The notes under the pieces: model-generated
Told to the model about the DNA's origin: nothing
Seen by the model: only the letters and a program-made list of their open reading frames with translations
Databases searched by the model: none
Program-made: the position numbers and the translations under genes
Shown: positions 33,228 to 44,307 of the stretch, piece after piece
How positions within the stretch are numbered: the first letter of the stretch is position 1
Layout of the letters: every line of letters begins with the position of its first letter
From: Aidingimonas halophila
GTDB taxonomy: Bacteria; Pseudomonadota; Gammaproteobacteria; Pseudomonadales; Halomonadaceae
Direction of reading: 5' to 3'
Length of the DNA: 64,000 nucleotides
Assembly: GCF_900106955.1 (NCBI RefSeq)
Contig: NZ_FNNI01000003.1
Span: 412,554-476,553 of the forward strand

Positions 33228-33686
33228 GTGGCAATCAATGATACGGCGCTTACGGTGCTTGTCGAGCCAGTAGTTACGGCGATGGGGTTCGAACTCTGGG
33301 GAGTTGAGCAGTACCAGGGCAAACAACCTCGCGTGGTGGTCTACATTGATAGCGCCGATGGTGTGACGGTAGATGATTGCGCCGATGTGAGCCGGCAAGT
33401 CAGTGCCATGCTTGATGTCGAAGAACCGGTTGCGGGGAAGTATCGACTGGAAGTGTCGTCACCGGGCTTGGATCGGCCGTTGTTCACACTCGAACAATTC
33501 GCACGTTTCAAGGGGCATGTGGCAGTTCTCAAGTTGCGAGTGCCCTTCGACGGACGTCGTAAGTTTCAGGGACTTCTGGCTGGTACTGAGGGCGATGAGG
33601 TGCTGCTGCAACTCGACGGCGAGGAGTATTGTTTTCCCATCGAATCCATCGATCAGGCGCGGGTGGTACCCCAGTTTGGCGAATGA
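33228..33686 (+). CDS. rimP: Ribosome maturation factor RimP
   Basis: 30S assembly factor, 152 residues. N-terminal LVEPVVTAMGFELWGVE, central VYIDSADGVTVDDCADVSRQ, and YRLEVSSPGLDRPLF. The start is GTG with TAGGAG upstream. First gene of the rimP-nusA-infB unit. Confidence 0.96.
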   Translation: MAINDTALTVLVEPVVTAMGFELWGVEQYQGKQPRVVVYIDSADGVTVDDCADVSRQVSAMLDVEEPVAGKYRLEVSSPGLDRPLFTLEQFARFKGHVAVLKLRVPFDGRRKFQGLLAGTEGDEVLLQLDGEEYCFPIESIDQARVVPQFGE

Positions 33687-33726
33687 TTTCGTTACGTAAA
33701 GACGGCTATTCCGGCGAGGCAATGGC

Positions 33727-35220
33727 ATGAGCAAAGAAATTTTAATGGTCGTGGACGCGATCTCGAATGAGAAAGGTGTGCCCCGCGAAGTGATCTTCGA
33801 GGCAGTGGAATCTGCTTTGGCTAGCGCGTCTCGTAAGCGCTTCGAGAACGAGGAAGCGGCGGTTCGTGTAAAAATCGACCGGCAAACCGGTGAGTACGCG
33901 ACATACCGCTACTGGACTGTCGTGGAGGATGACGACTTCGAGACGCCGGATTACCAGATCAAGCTCTCCATCGCTGAGCAGCGTGATCCACCCTTGGCTC
34001 TCGGTGAGGTCGTTGAAGAGCGTATCGAGAATGCCATCTTCGGCCGTATCGCCGCCCAGACCGCCAAGCAGGTAATCGTCCAGAAGGTGCGTGACGCTGA
34101 GCGCGCGGAGGTGGTTCGTCAATACATGGACCGCGAAGGCGAACTGGTCGCAGGCATTGTCAAGAAGACGACGCGAGACGGCTTGGTCATCGACCTCGGG
34201 GAAAATGCGGAAGCGTTTCTGCCTCGCAATGAAATGATCCCGGGCGAACGCTATCGTCTGAATGAACGTGTTAGAGCCCTGTTGGTGAAAGTGGATGCCG
34301 ATGCGCGAGGCTCGCAGTTGATTCTGTCGCGTACCAGTCCGCAGTTGATCATTGAGCTGTTCAAGATCGAGGTGCCGGAAATTGCTGAGCAGCTCATCGA
34401 AATCAAAGGGGCTTCTCGCGATCCGGGCTCCCGGGCAAAGATCGCTGTCAAGACCAATGACCGGCGTATTGATCCGGTGGGTGCCTGTGTTGGTATGCGC
34501 GGCTCCCGCGTCCAGGCTGTCTCCACCGAATTGCAAAACGAACGGGTCGACATCGTCCTTTGGGATGATAATCCCGCTCAGTTGGTCATCAATGCCATGG
34601 CGCCGGCGGATGTCGCCTCGATTCTCGTCGATGAAGACAACCATTCGATGGACGTCGCTGTTGCCGAGGATAACCTGGCTCAGGCTATCGGGCGTAACGG
34701 CCAGAATGTCCGCCTGGCTTCGGAGCTGACAGGCTGGAAGCTCAATGTGATGACAGAGGACGAGGCTGAAGGCAAACGCGAGCAGGAGATTGATAGCCTG
34801 GTCGAGTACTTCATCAATCATCTCGAGGTTGATGAGTCGCTGTCGCGTGTGCTGGTCGAGGAGGGATTCACTTCTCTGGAGGAAGTGGCCTACGTACCGC
34901 GCGAAGAAATGCTGGAAATCGAAGATCTCGACGAAGACCTCGTCGAGGAGTTGCGTGCGCGCGCCAAGGACGAACTACTTAATCTGGCGATTGCCTCCGA
35001 GGAGGCTCTCGATGGGGCGCAACCTGCTGATGACCTTCTTGACATGGAGGGTATGGAGCGTCATTTGGCCTTCATCCTGGCCAGTCGCGGGATCGTCACC
35101 ATGGAAGATCTTGCCGAGCAGTCGGTGGATGATCTCAAAGACATCGACGGAGTGGATGAAGAGCGCGCCGCGGCATTGATCATGACTGCCCGTGCGCCCT
35201 GGTTCGAGAGCGAACAGTAA
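33727..35220 (+). CDS. nusA: Transcription termination/antitermination factor NusA
   Basis: Binds RNA polymerase and modulates pausing, termination and antitermination; 497 residues. N-terminal polymerase-binding domain (about 1-125), S1 domain (about 135-200), two KH domains (GVCVGMRGSRVQAV and AIGRNGQNVRLA), and two acidic repeats after about 365. Length fits the gammaproteobacterial form with the C-terminal repeats. Confidence 0.98.
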   Translation: MSKEILMVVDAISNEKGVPREVIFEAVESALASASRKRFENEEAAVRVKIDRQTGEYATYRYWTVVEDDDFETPDYQIKLSIAEQRDPPLALGEVVEERIENAIFGRIAAQTAKQVIVQKVRDAERAEVVRQYMDREGELVAGIVKKTTRDGLVIDLGENAEAFLPRNEMIPGERYRLNERVRALLVKVDADARGSQLILSRTSPQLIIELFKIEVPEIAEQLIEIKGASRDPGSRAKIAVKTNDRRIDPVGACVGMRGSRVQAVSTELQNERVDIVLWDDNPAQLVINAMAPADVASILVDEDNHSMDVAVAEDNLAQAIGRNGQNVRLASELTGWKLNVMTEDEAEGKREQEIDSLVEYFINHLEVDESLSRVLVEEGFTSLEEVAYVPREEMLEIEDLDEDLVEELRARAKDELLNLAIASEEALDGAQPADDLLDMEGMERHLAFILASRGIVTMEDLAEQSVDDLKDIDGVDEERAAALIMTARAPWFESEQ

Positions 35221-35247
35221 ACTGGTCACGGGCTCAGGAGGGTCGTA

Positions 35248-37923
35248 ATGTCAGAAATGACCGTAAAAGATTTTGCAGCGAAGGTGGGGCGTGAAGTGCC
35301 TCGTCTGCTGGAACAGATGAAGGAAGCCGGACTTCCGCATAAGTCCGAGGGCGATGCCGTCTCCGAAGAGGATAAACAACGTCTCCTCGATTATTTGACC
35401 AAAAGTCATGGTGGCGGTCGGGGCTCTCGCAATCGCATTACCCTGACGCGTAAGACAAAGAGTCGCATCCGTTCAGGCGAGCGGGGCAAGACGATCGAAG
35501 TACAGGTGCGCAAGAAGCGTACCTACGTGAAGCGTGGCGAGGAAGAGCAGGAGCAAGCTGCTGTCGAGTCACAGCCTGAAGATACCGGGCCACGTCAGTT
35601 GGTTGGTGATATGGCGGATTCCCGGCAGCAGGCTGAAGCCGAAGCGCAGGCCGTAGCAGCGGAAGCCGCTGAATCGGAGGCTTCGGAAGCTAGCGAGGCG
35701 GCAGCGGAATCTGTACCGGAGCAGCCCCCGGTTACCGAGGCCACTCAGAGTCAGACTGCGGAGCAATCTGACGCTGTGACAGAGGTCAGCGAGGCGAAAG
35801 GCGAAGAGACGCCACAGGAAAGTGAGTCGGTATCTCAGGCACAGGAGGCTGCTGCGCCGTCCCCGACCGAGCCTGAAATCCCCGTGCCGGAACTGGATGA
35901 AAGTGCCAAGGGCGGCGAGGAAGCCGGTAGTGCACCACCCAAGGAACATCGTGGTGATGCGCGCCGTGCGCCCAAGAAAGCGAGCGGGAAAAAAGGTCGA
36001 CACGGTCGCAGTGACGATGAGGATCGCAGTGAGCGCGAAGAACGCCGTCGCGGTGGCAAGAAAACTAAGCGTGCCGAGCGCCGTGGCAACCGTCGAGGTG
36101 GCCGCGATGGCAATGGCGGGGGCAAACATGGGTTCCAGAAACCGACCCAGCCTATCGTACGTGAAGTGACGATTCCCGAGTCCATCAGTGTGGCTGAGTT
36201 GGCCGACAAGATGTCGATCAAGGCCAATGAGGTCATCAAGGCAATGTTCTCGATGGGAGCAGCCGTCACCATCAATCAGACCATTGATCAAGAGACGGCG
36301 GTGATCGTGGTCGAGGAGATGGGACACAAGCCCAAGTTGGTCAAGGACGATGCGCTGGAAACCGAGGTGCTCGAGGCCATCTCCTACGAAGGCGAGGAGG
36401 TCGCCCGTGATCCGGTGGTCACTGTGATGGGGCACGTCGACCATGGCAAGACCTCACTGCTTGATTACATTCGTCAGGCCAAGGTGGCGACTGGTGAGGC
36501 CGGGGGTATCACGCAGCATATCGGTGCCTACCACGTGGAAGCGGAAAAAGTGCAGGGTAACCACGGTGGTGTCACCTTCCTGGACACGCCGGGCCACGCT
36601 GCCTTCACTGCGATGCGCGCCCGCGGCGCCAAGTCCACTGACGTGGTCATCCTGGTGGTGGCTGCTGACGATGGTGTGATGCCACAGACCATCGAGGCGA
36701 TCGAGCACGCCCAAGCGGCAGAAGTGCCGATTGTCGTGGCGGTCAACAAGATGGATAAAGAAGGCGCGGATCCGGACCGGGTCAAGAATGAGCTATCCCA
36801 GCACGGCGTGATATCCGAGGAGTGGGGTGGCGATACCCAGTTCGTCTACGTATCGGCGCAAACCGGCGATGGTATCGATGAGCTGCTTGAGGCCGTGTTG
36901 CTCGTTTCCGAGGTTCTGGAACTCAAGGCGGTGCCGGAAGCGCCGGGCAAGGGCGTCGTTGTCGAATCGCGTCTGGATAAAGGTCGGGGACCGGTGGCTA
37001 CCGTGCTCGTCCAGAATGGAACCCTTCGTAAGGGCGATATCGTTCTTGCCGGTCTACATTATGGCCGAGTACGCGCGCTGACCAACGAGCTCGGCCAGCA
37101 GGTCGAAGAAGTCGGTCCGGCGATGCCTGTGGAGATCCAGGGCCTTGATGGCACTCCGGATGCGGGGGATGACTTCATGGTCGTGGCCGATGAGAAGAAG
37201 GCTCGCGAAGTGGCCAACTTCCGTCAAGGCAAGTATCGCGAAGTTCGCCTGGCCCGCCAGCAGAAGGCCAAGCTGGAGAATATGTTCAGCCAGATGGGCC
37301 AAGAAGAGGTTGCCAAGGTCAATATCGTGCTCAAGGCTGATGTCCAGGGGTCGCTTGAGGCGATTAGAGGGGCGCTTGAGGACCTGTCGACCGATGAAGT
37401 GCAGGTGGCTGTAGTATCGTCCGGTGTCGGCGGTATCACGGGGACCGATGCCAACCTGGCACTGGCATCCGATGCCATTCTGATCGGCTTCAACGTGCGT
37501 GCTGATGCCGCTGCTCGTGAAATCATCGAGCGTGAGGGGCTGGAGCTACGTTATTACAGTGTCATCTACCAGTTGATCGACGAAGTCAAGCAGGCCATGA
37601 GCGGCATGCTCGAGCCAGAGTGGAAAGAAGAGATCGTCGGTATCGCTGAAGTCCGCGATGTCTTCCGTGCACCCAAGATTGGTGCTGTGGCTGGCTGCAT
37701 GGTGGTCGAGGGTACGGTCCATCGTCACAAGAAGATTCGCGTATTGCGTGATAACGTCGTTATCTATGAAGGTGAGCTGGAATCGCTGCGCCGTTACAAG
37801 GACGATGTCAACGAAGTTCGTAATGGCATGGAGTGTGGTATCGGCGTCAAGAACTATAACGATGTCCAGGTCGGCGACAAGATCGAAGTCTTCGACCAGA
37901 TCAAGGTCGAGCGAAGCCTGTAA
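35248..37923 (+). CDS. infB: Translation initiation factor IF-2
   Basis: GTPase that brings fMet-tRNA to the ribosome, 891 residues. An IF2N domain is at each end of a long charged linker (about 50-300) that is first Ala/Glu-rich, then Arg/Lys/Gly-rich. The G domain starts near 390 with [17 protein letters not shown] and NKMD, followed by domains II, III and C2. Strong GGAGGG site. Confidence 0.98.
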   Translation: MSEMTVKDFAAKVGREVPRLLEQMKEAGLPHKSEGDAVSEEDKQRLLDYLTKSHGGGRGSRNRITLTRKTKSRIRSGERGKTIEVQVRKKRTYVKRGEEEQEQAAVESQPEDTGPRQLVGDMADSRQQAEAEAQAVAAEAAESEASEASEAAAESVPEQPPVTEATQSQTAEQSDAVTEVSEAKGEETPQESESVSQAQEAAAPSPTEPEIPVPELDESAKGGEEAGSAPPKEHRGDARRAPKKASGKKGRHGRSDDEDRSEREERRRGGKKTKRAERRGNRRGGRDGNGGGKHGFQKPTQPIVREVTIPESISVAELADKMSIKANEVIKAMFSMGAAVTINQTIDQETAVIVVEEMGHKPKLVKDDALETEVLEAISYEGEEVARDPVVTVMGHVDHGKTSLLDYIRQAKVATGEAGGITQHIGAYHVEAEKVQGNHGGVTFLDTPGHAAFTAMRARGAKSTDVVILVVAADDGVMPQTIEAIEHAQAAEVPIVVAVNKMDKEGADPDRVKNELSQHGVISEEWGGDTQFVYVSAQTGDGIDELLEAVLLVSEVLELKAVPEAPGKGVVVESRLDKGRGPVATVLVQNGTLRKGDIVLAGLHYGRVRALTNELGQQVEEVGPAMPVEIQGLDGTPDAGDDFMVVADEKKAREVANFRQGKYREVRLARQQKAKLENMFSQMGQEEVAKVNIVLKADVQGSLEAIRGALEDLSTDEVQVAVVSSGVGGITGTDANLALASDAILIGFNVRADAAAREIIEREGLELRYYSVIYQLIDEVKQAMSGMLEPEWKEEIVGIAEVRDVFRAPKIGAVAGCMVVEGTVHRHKKIRVLRDNVVIYEGELESLRRYKDDVNEVRNGMECGIGVKNYNDVQVGDKIEVFDQIKVERSL

Positions 37924-37934
37924 GGCGGGTATTC

Positions 37935-38345
37935 ATGCGCGAATTCAAACGAACCGACCGTGTCGCCGATCAACTGCAAAAGGAACTGGCGGTGCTGATC
38001 CAGCGTGAGGTAAAAGATCCGCGCCTGGGCATGGTGACGATCAGCGGCGTCACGGTGAGTCGGGATCTCGGCTACGCCGATATCTATATCACGCTTCTGG
38101 GTGAGAACGATGTTGAGCGAGTCGAGGAGAACATCGGCGTTTTGAAACGGGCGCGCGGCTTTCTGCGCAGTCAGATCGCGCGTCGTATCAAGCTGCGTCA
38201 CGTGCCCGAATTGCGCTTTCATTACGATGAAAGCATTGTGCGTGGTGAAGAACTGTCGTCACTGATTGATGAGGCGGTGGCGAGCGATAAAACACGCCAT
38301 GCCGATGAAACGGGCGAGGATGAGGACAATGAGGAAGGGCGCTGA
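37935..38345 (+). CDS. rbfA: Ribosome-binding factor A
   Basis: 30S maturation factor with a KH-like fold, 136 residues. It has REFKRTDRVADQLQKELA, the family signature GMVTISGVTVSRDLGYADIY, and LRSQIARRIKLRHVPEL. The C-terminal tail is acidic. Its TGA overlaps the truB ATG. Confidence 0.97.
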   Translation: MREFKRTDRVADQLQKELAVLIQREVKDPRLGMVTISGVTVSRDLGYADIYITLLGENDVERVEENIGVLKRARGFLRSQIARRIKLRHVPELRFHYDESIVRGEELSSLIDEAVASDKTRHADETGEDEDNEEGR

Positions 38346-39274
38346 TGGCAAGGCGTCGTCGTGGATTGCCGGTCGACGGTGTCTTGTTGTTCGATAAACC
38401 GGCTGGTGTATCGAGCAACCATGCCCTGCAACGGGTCCGGCGCCTGTTCCGCGCTCAGAAAGCGGGACATACCGGAACGCTGGATCCTATGGCGACCGGT
38501 CTACTGCCGATTTGCTTTGGTGAGGCGACGAAGTTTTCTTCCTTTTTGCTGGAAGCCGACAAAGTCTATCTGGCCCGGGTCCGACTCGGTGAGGTGACGA
38601 CGACCGGTGATGCCGAAGGAGATATCGTTGAGCGCCACGAGGTGCCTGAGCTGTCCACTGAGAGGCTGAGAGGCGCCTTAGCGGCATTCCAGGGGGATAT
38701 TGAGCAGGTCCCCCCTATGCACTCTGCGTTGAAGCAGGGAGGCAGGCCGCTCTATGAATTGGCTCGGGAAGGAAAAACGGTTGAACGTGAAGTTCGTTCC
38801 GTGACGGTTTATGATATGCGCCTTGTATCGTATGGTGCCGGTGTGCTGGAGTTCGAAGTATCCTGCAGCAAGGGAACGTATGTTCGCACATTGGCGGAAG
38901 ATCTCGGTCGCTCATTGGGGTGCGGTGCCCATTTGACGGCGTTACGTCGACTCAAGAGTGGGCCGTTCGATGGCGCTGACATGCAATCGCTATCGGCGCT
39001 GGAAGCATTGCATGATCAGTCCAGCCTTGAGGCAACGTTATTGCCGGTCGACTCGCTGGTTGCCCATCTGCCATCGCTGGTGATCGATGAGGTGCCCGCG
39101 TCGCGGTTGCTGCACGGCCAATACGGTCATGTCGATACACGAGGTTTGGCGCAGGAAACACTCGCCAGGCTTTATCATGATGATGCCTTTCTCGGTTTGG
39201 GCATGGTCAAGGGGGCGGGGGCAGTGGCTCCTCGCCGTTTGAAGAATACGACCGCAGAACTCGGCGGTGTATAA
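38345..39274 (+). CDS. truB: tRNA pseudouridine-55 synthase TruB
   Basis: Makes pseudouridine 55 in the T loop of tRNAs, 309 residues. The catalytic Asp is residue 47 in GHTGTLDPMATGLLP, and the RNA-binding motif KGTYVRTLAEDLG follows. One-base overlap with rbfA. The gap to rpsO holds a 7-bp hairpin (AGCCATC/GATGGCT) without a U-run. Confidence 0.97.
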   Translation: MARRRRGLPVDGVLLFDKPAGVSSNHALQRVRRLFRAQKAGHTGTLDPMATGLLPICFGEATKFSSFLLEADKVYLARVRLGEVTTTGDAEGDIVERHEVPELSTERLRGALAAFQGDIEQVPPMHSALKQGGRPLYELAREGKTVEREVRSVTVYDMRLVSYGAGVLEFEVSCSKGTYVRTLAEDLGRSLGCGAHLTALRRLKSGPFDGADMQSLSALEALHDQSSLEATLLPVDSLVAHLPSLVIDEVPASRLLHGQYGHVDTRGLAQETLARLYHDDAFLGLGMVKGAGAVAPRRLKNTTAELGGV

Positions 39275-39371
39275 TGAGCCATCGACAGATGGCTATTCAG
39301 TCGCAGGAGGCTGCAAATATGCGTGGTCTCCGACATTCACCATTCAGGCATATTGCATACTGGAGTAACAG

Positions 39372-39641
39372 ATGGCACTGACTGCTGAAAAGAAGGCCGA
39401 AATCGTCAAAGAGTTCGGCAAGGATGATAATGACACCGGTTCACCGGAAGTCCAGGTGGCGCTGCTGACGGCCAACATTGATGGTTTGCAGGATCACTTC
39501 AAGGATCATAAGCAGGACCACCATTCGCGTCGCGGCTTGATTCGCATGGTCAATCAGCGTCGCAAGCTGCTGGACTATATCAAGCGCAAGAATTATGAGC
39601 GTTATCAGTCCATTATTCAGCGCCTTGGACTGCGTCGCTGA
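39372..39641 (+). CDS. rpsO: 30S ribosomal protein S15
   Basis: Primary 16S rRNA-binding protein, 89 residues, exactly the usual length. [16 protein letters not shown] and [22 protein letters not shown] contain the rRNA-contacting residues. Its own terminator-like hairpin separates it from pnp, as in E. coli. Confidence 0.98.
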   Translation: MALTAEKKAEIVKEFGKDDNDTGSPEVQVALLTANIDGLQDHFKDHKQDHHSRRGLIRMVNQRRKLLDYIKRKNYERYQSIIQRLGLRR

Positions 39642-39721
39642 TTTGGCGATCGACTATTCAAGAGGGGGCTCTCGTCAGCCCCACCGCCAGGCAAGCTGAT
39701 GTACGAGCCTGGTGCTTTCAT

Positions 39722-39757
39722 AACAGGCAGCCCTCGAAAAGGGCTGCCTGTTGTGTT
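39722..39757 (+). terminator. Terminator-like hairpin after rpsO
   Basis: A 13-bp perfect stem AACAGGCAGCCCT and complement with a CGAAA loop, then GTGTTTGG. The U content is moderate, so read-through to pnp is likely. Confidence 0.75.
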
Positions 39758-39868
39758 TGGTGTCTGGCTTTTTGCAGCTATGTATGGCTCAGAATGCGAG
39801 GAACTCCTAAAATGGTCGCCGAGTCAAAACGACCCAAACATGAAACAGACAAGTTGAAGGATGTTGCC

Positions 39869-42001
39869 GTGAATCCGGTCAAGCAAAGTTTTCAGTACGG
39901 TCGCAGTACCGTCACTCTAGAAACGGGCCGCGTCGCTCGACAGGCCACTGGCGCCGTGCAGGTGACCATGGATAATACCGTGGTATTGTGCACCGTGGTT
40001 GGCAAGAAGGACCTGAAGCCCGGGCAGGATTTTTTCCCGCTGGCGGTGTTTTATCAAGAAAAGACCTACTCGGTTGGCAAGATTCCCGGTGGCTTCTTCA
40101 AGCGAGAAGGGCGTCCCACGGAGAAGGAGACGCTGACCTCACGCCTGATCGATCGACCCATTCGTCCACTCTTTCCCGATGGGTTCATGAACGAGGTGCA
40201 GGTGATCTGTACCGTGTTATCCGCCGATCGCAATCAGGATCCGGATATTGCTGCCTTGATCGGCACCTCGGCAGCGTTGGCGATTTCCGGGATCCCTTTC
40301 AATGGCCCCATCGGAGCCGCACGTGTCGGCTTTACCGAGAACGACGGCTATTTTCTCAATCCGACCGTGGAAGAACTCGCGTCCTCTGAACTGGACATGG
40401 TCGTCGCCGGGACTGAAAAGGCCGTGTTAATGGTCGAGTCGGAAGCCAAAGAGCTTACCGAAGACGAAATGCTGGGAGCGGTACTGTATGCTCACCAGGA
40501 AATGCAGGTGGCCATAGCGGCGATCAATGAGTTGGTCAAGAAGGCTGGTAAGCCGAAATGGGATTGGCAGCCTCCGACGGAAAATACCGCCTTGAAAGAA
40601 GCCATGAAGAGCCGCTTCGAGAATAAAGTGGGTGATGCTTACCGCATTACCGACAAGATGCAGCGCCAGGAAGCGTTGTCCGCTATCAAGGCGGAAGCCA
40701 TCGAACAATTGGCTGGCGAGCAAGATGGTCAGTTCGATGCTGACGAGATTGCGGATGCCTTTTCCAGTCTTGAAAAGCGAGTCGTTCGTACACGGGTCAC
40801 GAATGGAGAACCCCGAATTGATGGGCGCGACCACAAGACTGTGCGTCCCTTGGATATCGATGTCGGTATCTTGCCCAAGACACATGGGTCAGCGCTGTTT
40901 ACACGGGGCGAGACCCAGGCCATGGTCGTTTCGACCTTGGGCACATTACGGGATGCCCAATTCATCGAGTCGCTGGAAGGCGAACGTAAAGACCGTTTTC
41001 TGCTGCATTACAATTTCCCGCCGTATTGTGTCGGTGAAGCCGGCTTCATGGGAGGCCCGAAGCGTCGTGAGATTGGCCATGGCCGTTTGGCGCGCCGGGG
41101 CGTCGAAGCGATGCTGCCGAATGACGACGACTTCCCCTACACCATCCGGGTCGTGTCCGAGATTACCGAGTCCAACGGCTCCAGTTCCATGGCGACCGTA
41201 TGCGGTACATCACTGGCGCTGATGGACGCTGGCGTGCCTCTCAAGGCGCCTGTCGCCGGCATTGCCATGGGATTGGTAAAAGACGGAGAAAAGTTCGCAG
41301 TACTGACCGATATCCTCGGTGATGAAGACCATCTTGGCGATATGGACTTCAAGGTTGCTGGTTCGGCGGAAGGCGTGACTGCTCTGCAGATGGATATCAA
41401 GATCGAGGGCATTAACGAAGAGATCATGGAGACAGCGTTGCAGCAGGCGCTCGAGGCTCGCCTCCAGATCCTTGGTGAAATGAACCAGGTGATCTCTCAA
41501 AGCCGTACCGAAGTCTCGGAAAATGCACCGTCGATGGCCACGATCAATATCGATCCTGAGAAGATCCGTGATGTGATCGGCAAGGGCGGTGCGACCATCC
41601 GCAAGCTGTGTGATGACACTGGCGCCTCCATCGATCTTGATGATGATGGCACCGTGCGTATCTATGCTGACGACAAGACGGCTGCCAAGAAGGCAATCGA
41701 CGCGGTTCTGGAAATCACCGCCGAAGCGGAAATCGGCAAACTCTACAAGGGAAAGGTCGTGCGCATCGCCGATTTCGGGGCGTTCGTCAACATCATTCCG
41801 GGTACCGATGGGCTGGTTCACATCTCGCAAATTGTGCCCGAGCGTGTCAATGATGTCCGTGATTACCTGAATGAAGGTGATGAGGTCATCGTCAAGGTGC
41901 TCGATATCGATAATCGCAATCGCGTCAAGCTCTCTATCAAGGAGATTACTGACGAAGAGCGGAGTGCGTTCGAAGCCGAAACGGCCGATACGGAACTCTA
42001 A
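39869..42001 (+). CDS. pnp: Polynucleotide phosphorylase
   Basis: Phosphorolytic 3'-5' exoribonuclease of the degradosome, 710 residues. Two RNase PH domains, then KH ([20 protein letters not shown] near 560) and S1 ([18 protein letters not shown]). The GTG at 39869 gives the family N-terminus ([19 protein letters not shown]) with GAAGGA upstream. Starts at 39794 or 39812 would add 19-25 residues not typical of the family. Confidence 0.97.
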   Translation: MNPVKQSFQYGRSTVTLETGRVARQATGAVQVTMDNTVVLCTVVGKKDLKPGQDFFPLAVFYQEKTYSVGKIPGGFFKREGRPTEKETLTSRLIDRPIRPLFPDGFMNEVQVICTVLSADRNQDPDIAALIGTSAALAISGIPFNGPIGAARVGFTENDGYFLNPTVEELASSELDMVVAGTEKAVLMVESEAKELTEDEMLGAVLYAHQEMQVAIAAINELVKKAGKPKWDWQPPTENTALKEAMKSRFENKVGDAYRITDKMQRQEALSAIKAEAIEQLAGEQDGQFDADEIADAFSSLEKRVVRTRVTNGEPRIDGRDHKTVRPLDIDVGILPKTHGSALFTRGETQAMVVSTLGTLRDAQFIESLEGERKDRFLLHYNFPPYCVGEAGFMGGPKRREIGHGRLARRGVEAMLPNDDDFPYTIRVVSEITESNGSSSMATVCGTSLALMDAGVPLKAPVAGIAMGLVKDGEKFAVLTDILGDEDHLGDMDFKVAGSAEGVTALQMDIKIEGINEEIMETALQQALEARLQILGEMNQVISQSRTEVSENAPSMATINIDPEKIRDVIGKGGATIRKLCDDTGASIDLDDDGTVRIYADDKTAAKKAIDAVLEITAEAEIGKLYKGKVVRIADFGAFVNIIPGTDGLVHISQIVPERVNDVRDYLNEGDEVIVKVLDIDNRNRVKLSIKEITDEERSAFEAETADTEL

Positions 42002-42033
42002 GCCTCCATTTGCTGGAAGCTGTCAATAAACGG

Positions 42034-42065
42034 AACCCTCATGGTCAAAAACCATGGGGGTTTTT
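42034..42065 (+). terminator. Intrinsic terminator after pnp
   Basis: A 12-bp stem AACCCTCATGGT/ACCATGGGGGTT (one G-U) with a CAAAA loop, followed by TTTG. Confidence 0.88.
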
Positions 42066-42141
42066 GTATGACGAGTCTAAAAGTCAATGCCCCTGCGGTG
42101 GAGGCCCGCAAGGGCACGCTTTTATCGCTGGTAGCTGGCGC

Positions 42142-43320
42142 TTAGCGTTCGATGGCTAGCGCCACACCCTGTCCGCCACCGATGCATAAGGTGGCAAGCC
42201 CTTTCTTGGCATCACGGGCCATCATTTCGTGCAACAGTGTTACCAGAATACGACAGCCGGAAGCACCGATAGGATGGCCCAGGGCAATCGCCCCGCCATT
42301 GACGTTGACCTTGCTGGCATCCCAGCCTAACTCCTTGTTTACTGACAGAGCCTGGGCGGCAAAGGCTTCATTGGCTTCGACTAGGTCCAGGTCGTCCAAA
42401 CGCCAACCTGCCTTTTCGAGGCAGCGACGAGTGGCAGGCGCCGGCCCGATTCCCATGATGGCTGGGTCAACGCCGGCATTGGAATAGGCGGCAACACGTG
42501 CCAACGGCTCCAGGCCCAGCGAACGAGCCTTATCGGCACTACACATCATCACCACGGCAGCACCATCATTGATTGATGACGCATTGCCTGCGGTGACCGT
42601 GCCATCCTTTTTGAAGGCCGGTTTCATGTCAGCCAGCTTCTCGGCTGTGACACCGGCACGGGGTCCTTCATCGGTCGCAACGACGACAGGGTCACCTTTG
42701 CGTTGCGGAATTTCGATGGGAACGATTTGGCTGTTGAACTTGCCCGCGTCCATGGCAGCAATCGCTTTCTGCTGGGATGCGGCGGCAAACTCGTCCATCT
42801 GCTGGCGAGTGACACCATATTTGTCGGCAAGATTCTCGGCGGTTATGCCCATGTGATAGTCGTTGAAGCTATCCCACAGGCCGTCATGAACCATGGAATC
42901 CAGGGCTTTCCAGTCGCCCATACGCTGGCCGGTACGTGAGTGAGGCAGCACATGTGGTGCGAGTGACATGTTCTCCTGGCCACCGGCAATGATGAGTTCG
43001 GCATCACCACAGCGAATGGCTTGTGTCGCCAGGTGGAGAGTCTTCAGGCCCGAGCCGCAGACCTTGTTGATGGTCATGGCAGGAATGGCATCGGGCAGGC
43101 CCGCCTTGATAGAGGCTTGGCGCGCAGGATTCTGGCCGACTCCAGCTGTGAGTACCTGGCCGAGCAGCACCTCGTCGACTTGCTCGCCTGATACCCCGGT
43201 CTGATTCAACAAGTCTTTGATGACATGGGCACCCAGATCACTGGCGGGTATGCCGGAAAGCGAGCCGCCGAAGGTGCCGACAGCTGTGCGTCGGGCTGCA
43301 ACAATCACCACGTCTTGCAT
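42142..43320 (-). CDS. Acetyl-CoA C-acetyltransferase (thiolase II)
   Basis: Condenses two acetyl-CoA to acetoacetyl-CoA or the reverse; 392 residues, PhaA/AtoB type. The acyl-enzyme Cys is residue 88 in [11 protein letters not shown], the His is in [12 protein letters not shown], and the second Cys is in LCIGGGQG. The start at 43320 has CGAGGA upstream. No phaB/phaC is adjacent, so a role in polyhydroxybutyrate synthesis cannot be read from context. Confidence 0.94.
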   Translation of the reverse strand: MQDVVIVAARRTAVGTFGGSLSGIPASDLGAHVIKDLLNQTGVSGEQVDEVLLGQVLTAGVGQNPARQASIKAGLPDAIPAMTINKVCGSGLKTLHLATQAIRCGDAELIIAGGQENMSLAPHVLPHSRTGQRMGDWKALDSMVHDGLWDSFNDYHMGITAENLADKYGVTRQQMDEFAAASQQKAIAAMDAGKFNSQIVPIEIPQRKGDPVVVATDEGPRAGVTAEKLADMKPAFKKDGTVTAGNASSINDGAAVVMMCSADKARSLGLEPLARVAAYSNAGVDPAIMGIGPAPATRRCLEKAGWRLDDLDLVEANEAFAAQALSVNKELGWDASKVNVNGGAIALGHPIGASGCRILVTLLHEMMARDAKKGLATLCIGGGQGVALAIER

Positions 43321-43443
43321 AAAAGCGTCCTCGTAACGTAGGTGGGAACTTCTAGCATAGGTGAGTCTTGTGCGCCGCGACAATGGGTGGCGGGAGAAAA
43401 CATGACATTGTGTTTTTCTAATACAGGAGCACTGCCGTATGAC

Positions 43444-44307
43444 TCAGTCGCCTTGATCCCCGGGCAGTCGAACGGCCAGGTTGTCGATCAGCCGGGCTGG
43501 CCCGAGATGAGCTGCTGCCAGGAGGACGCCATGAGTGGTGCCGGATTGTACCGGCTCCAGGTTGTCAGCTTGGCGCAGCTCAAGATATTCGGCCTTGAAC
43601 CCTGCCTCGGCAAGCTGTTGCCTTGCGGTATCCAGTGTTGCCGTCATGTCGGCACCCGCTTCCAGGGCCGTACGGGCTTCGACCAGCGTATGATAGAGGA
43701 AGGGGGCCTGACGACGTTCCGGTTCGTTGAGATACCCGTTACGTGAGGACAGGGCAAGGCCGTCCGTGGCCCGAACCGTGGGGACACCGACGATATCGAT
43801 AGGCATGTGTAGATCAGTGACGAGCCGACGAATGACGGTCAGTTGCTGATAATCCTTTTCTCCAAAGCAGGCCAGATCAGGTTGCACTAAATTGAACAAC
43901 ATGGAGACGACGGTAGCCACACCATCGAAATGACCCGGACGACTGGCGCCACAGAGTCCTTCGCTGACACCGCGGACAACGACCTTGGTGTGTGAGGCAA
44001 GACCTCGTGGGTAAAGGCTTTCCGCAGAAGGGGCGAACACCAGGTCGCAACCGGCTGTCTCCAGTGCTTCACGGTCAGCTTCGAATGTCCGTGGGTAGGT
44101 GTCGAGATCTTCACCGGGACCGAACTGCATGGGGTTGATGAAGATCGTGGCGACGACGATGTCGGCACGGTCACGTGCAGCGCCAACCAACGCCAAATGG
44201 CCATCGTGCAGGTTACCCATGGTGGGTACCAGGCCGATTATCTGGCCACGCTCACGGCTCTCTGTCAGTATCTGACGCAATTCGCTGATCTCTCGTACGG
44301 TACGCAT
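43444..44307 (-). CDS. panC: Pantoate-beta-alanine ligase
   Basis: Last step of pantothenate synthesis, 287 residues. ATP-site motifs are PTMGNLHDGHLAL and FGEKDYQQLTVIRR, with the SSRNGYL loop further on. The ATG overlaps the TAA of panB by one base (TAATG), so the two are translationally coupled. Confidence 0.97.
   Translation of the reverse strand: MRTVREISELRQILTESRERGQIIGLVPTMGNLHDGHLALVGAARDRADIVVATIFINPMQFGPGEDLDTYPRTFEADREALETAGCDLVFAPSAESLYPRGLASHTKVVVRGVSEGLCGASRPGHFDGVATVVSMLFNLVQPDLACFGEKDYQQLTVIRRLVTDLHMPIDIVGVPTVRATDGLALSSRNGYLNEPERRQAPFLYHTLVEARTALEAGADMTATLDTARQQLAEAGFKAEYLELRQADNLEPVQSGTTHGVLLAAAHLGPARLIDNLAVRLPGDQGD

Noticed and set aside
39794..39868. N-terminal extension of PNPase from starts at 39794 or 39812
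   Set aside because: The extension is hydrophilic, not family-like, and the GTG at 39869 has a better-placed GAAGGA and gives the normal length of about 710.
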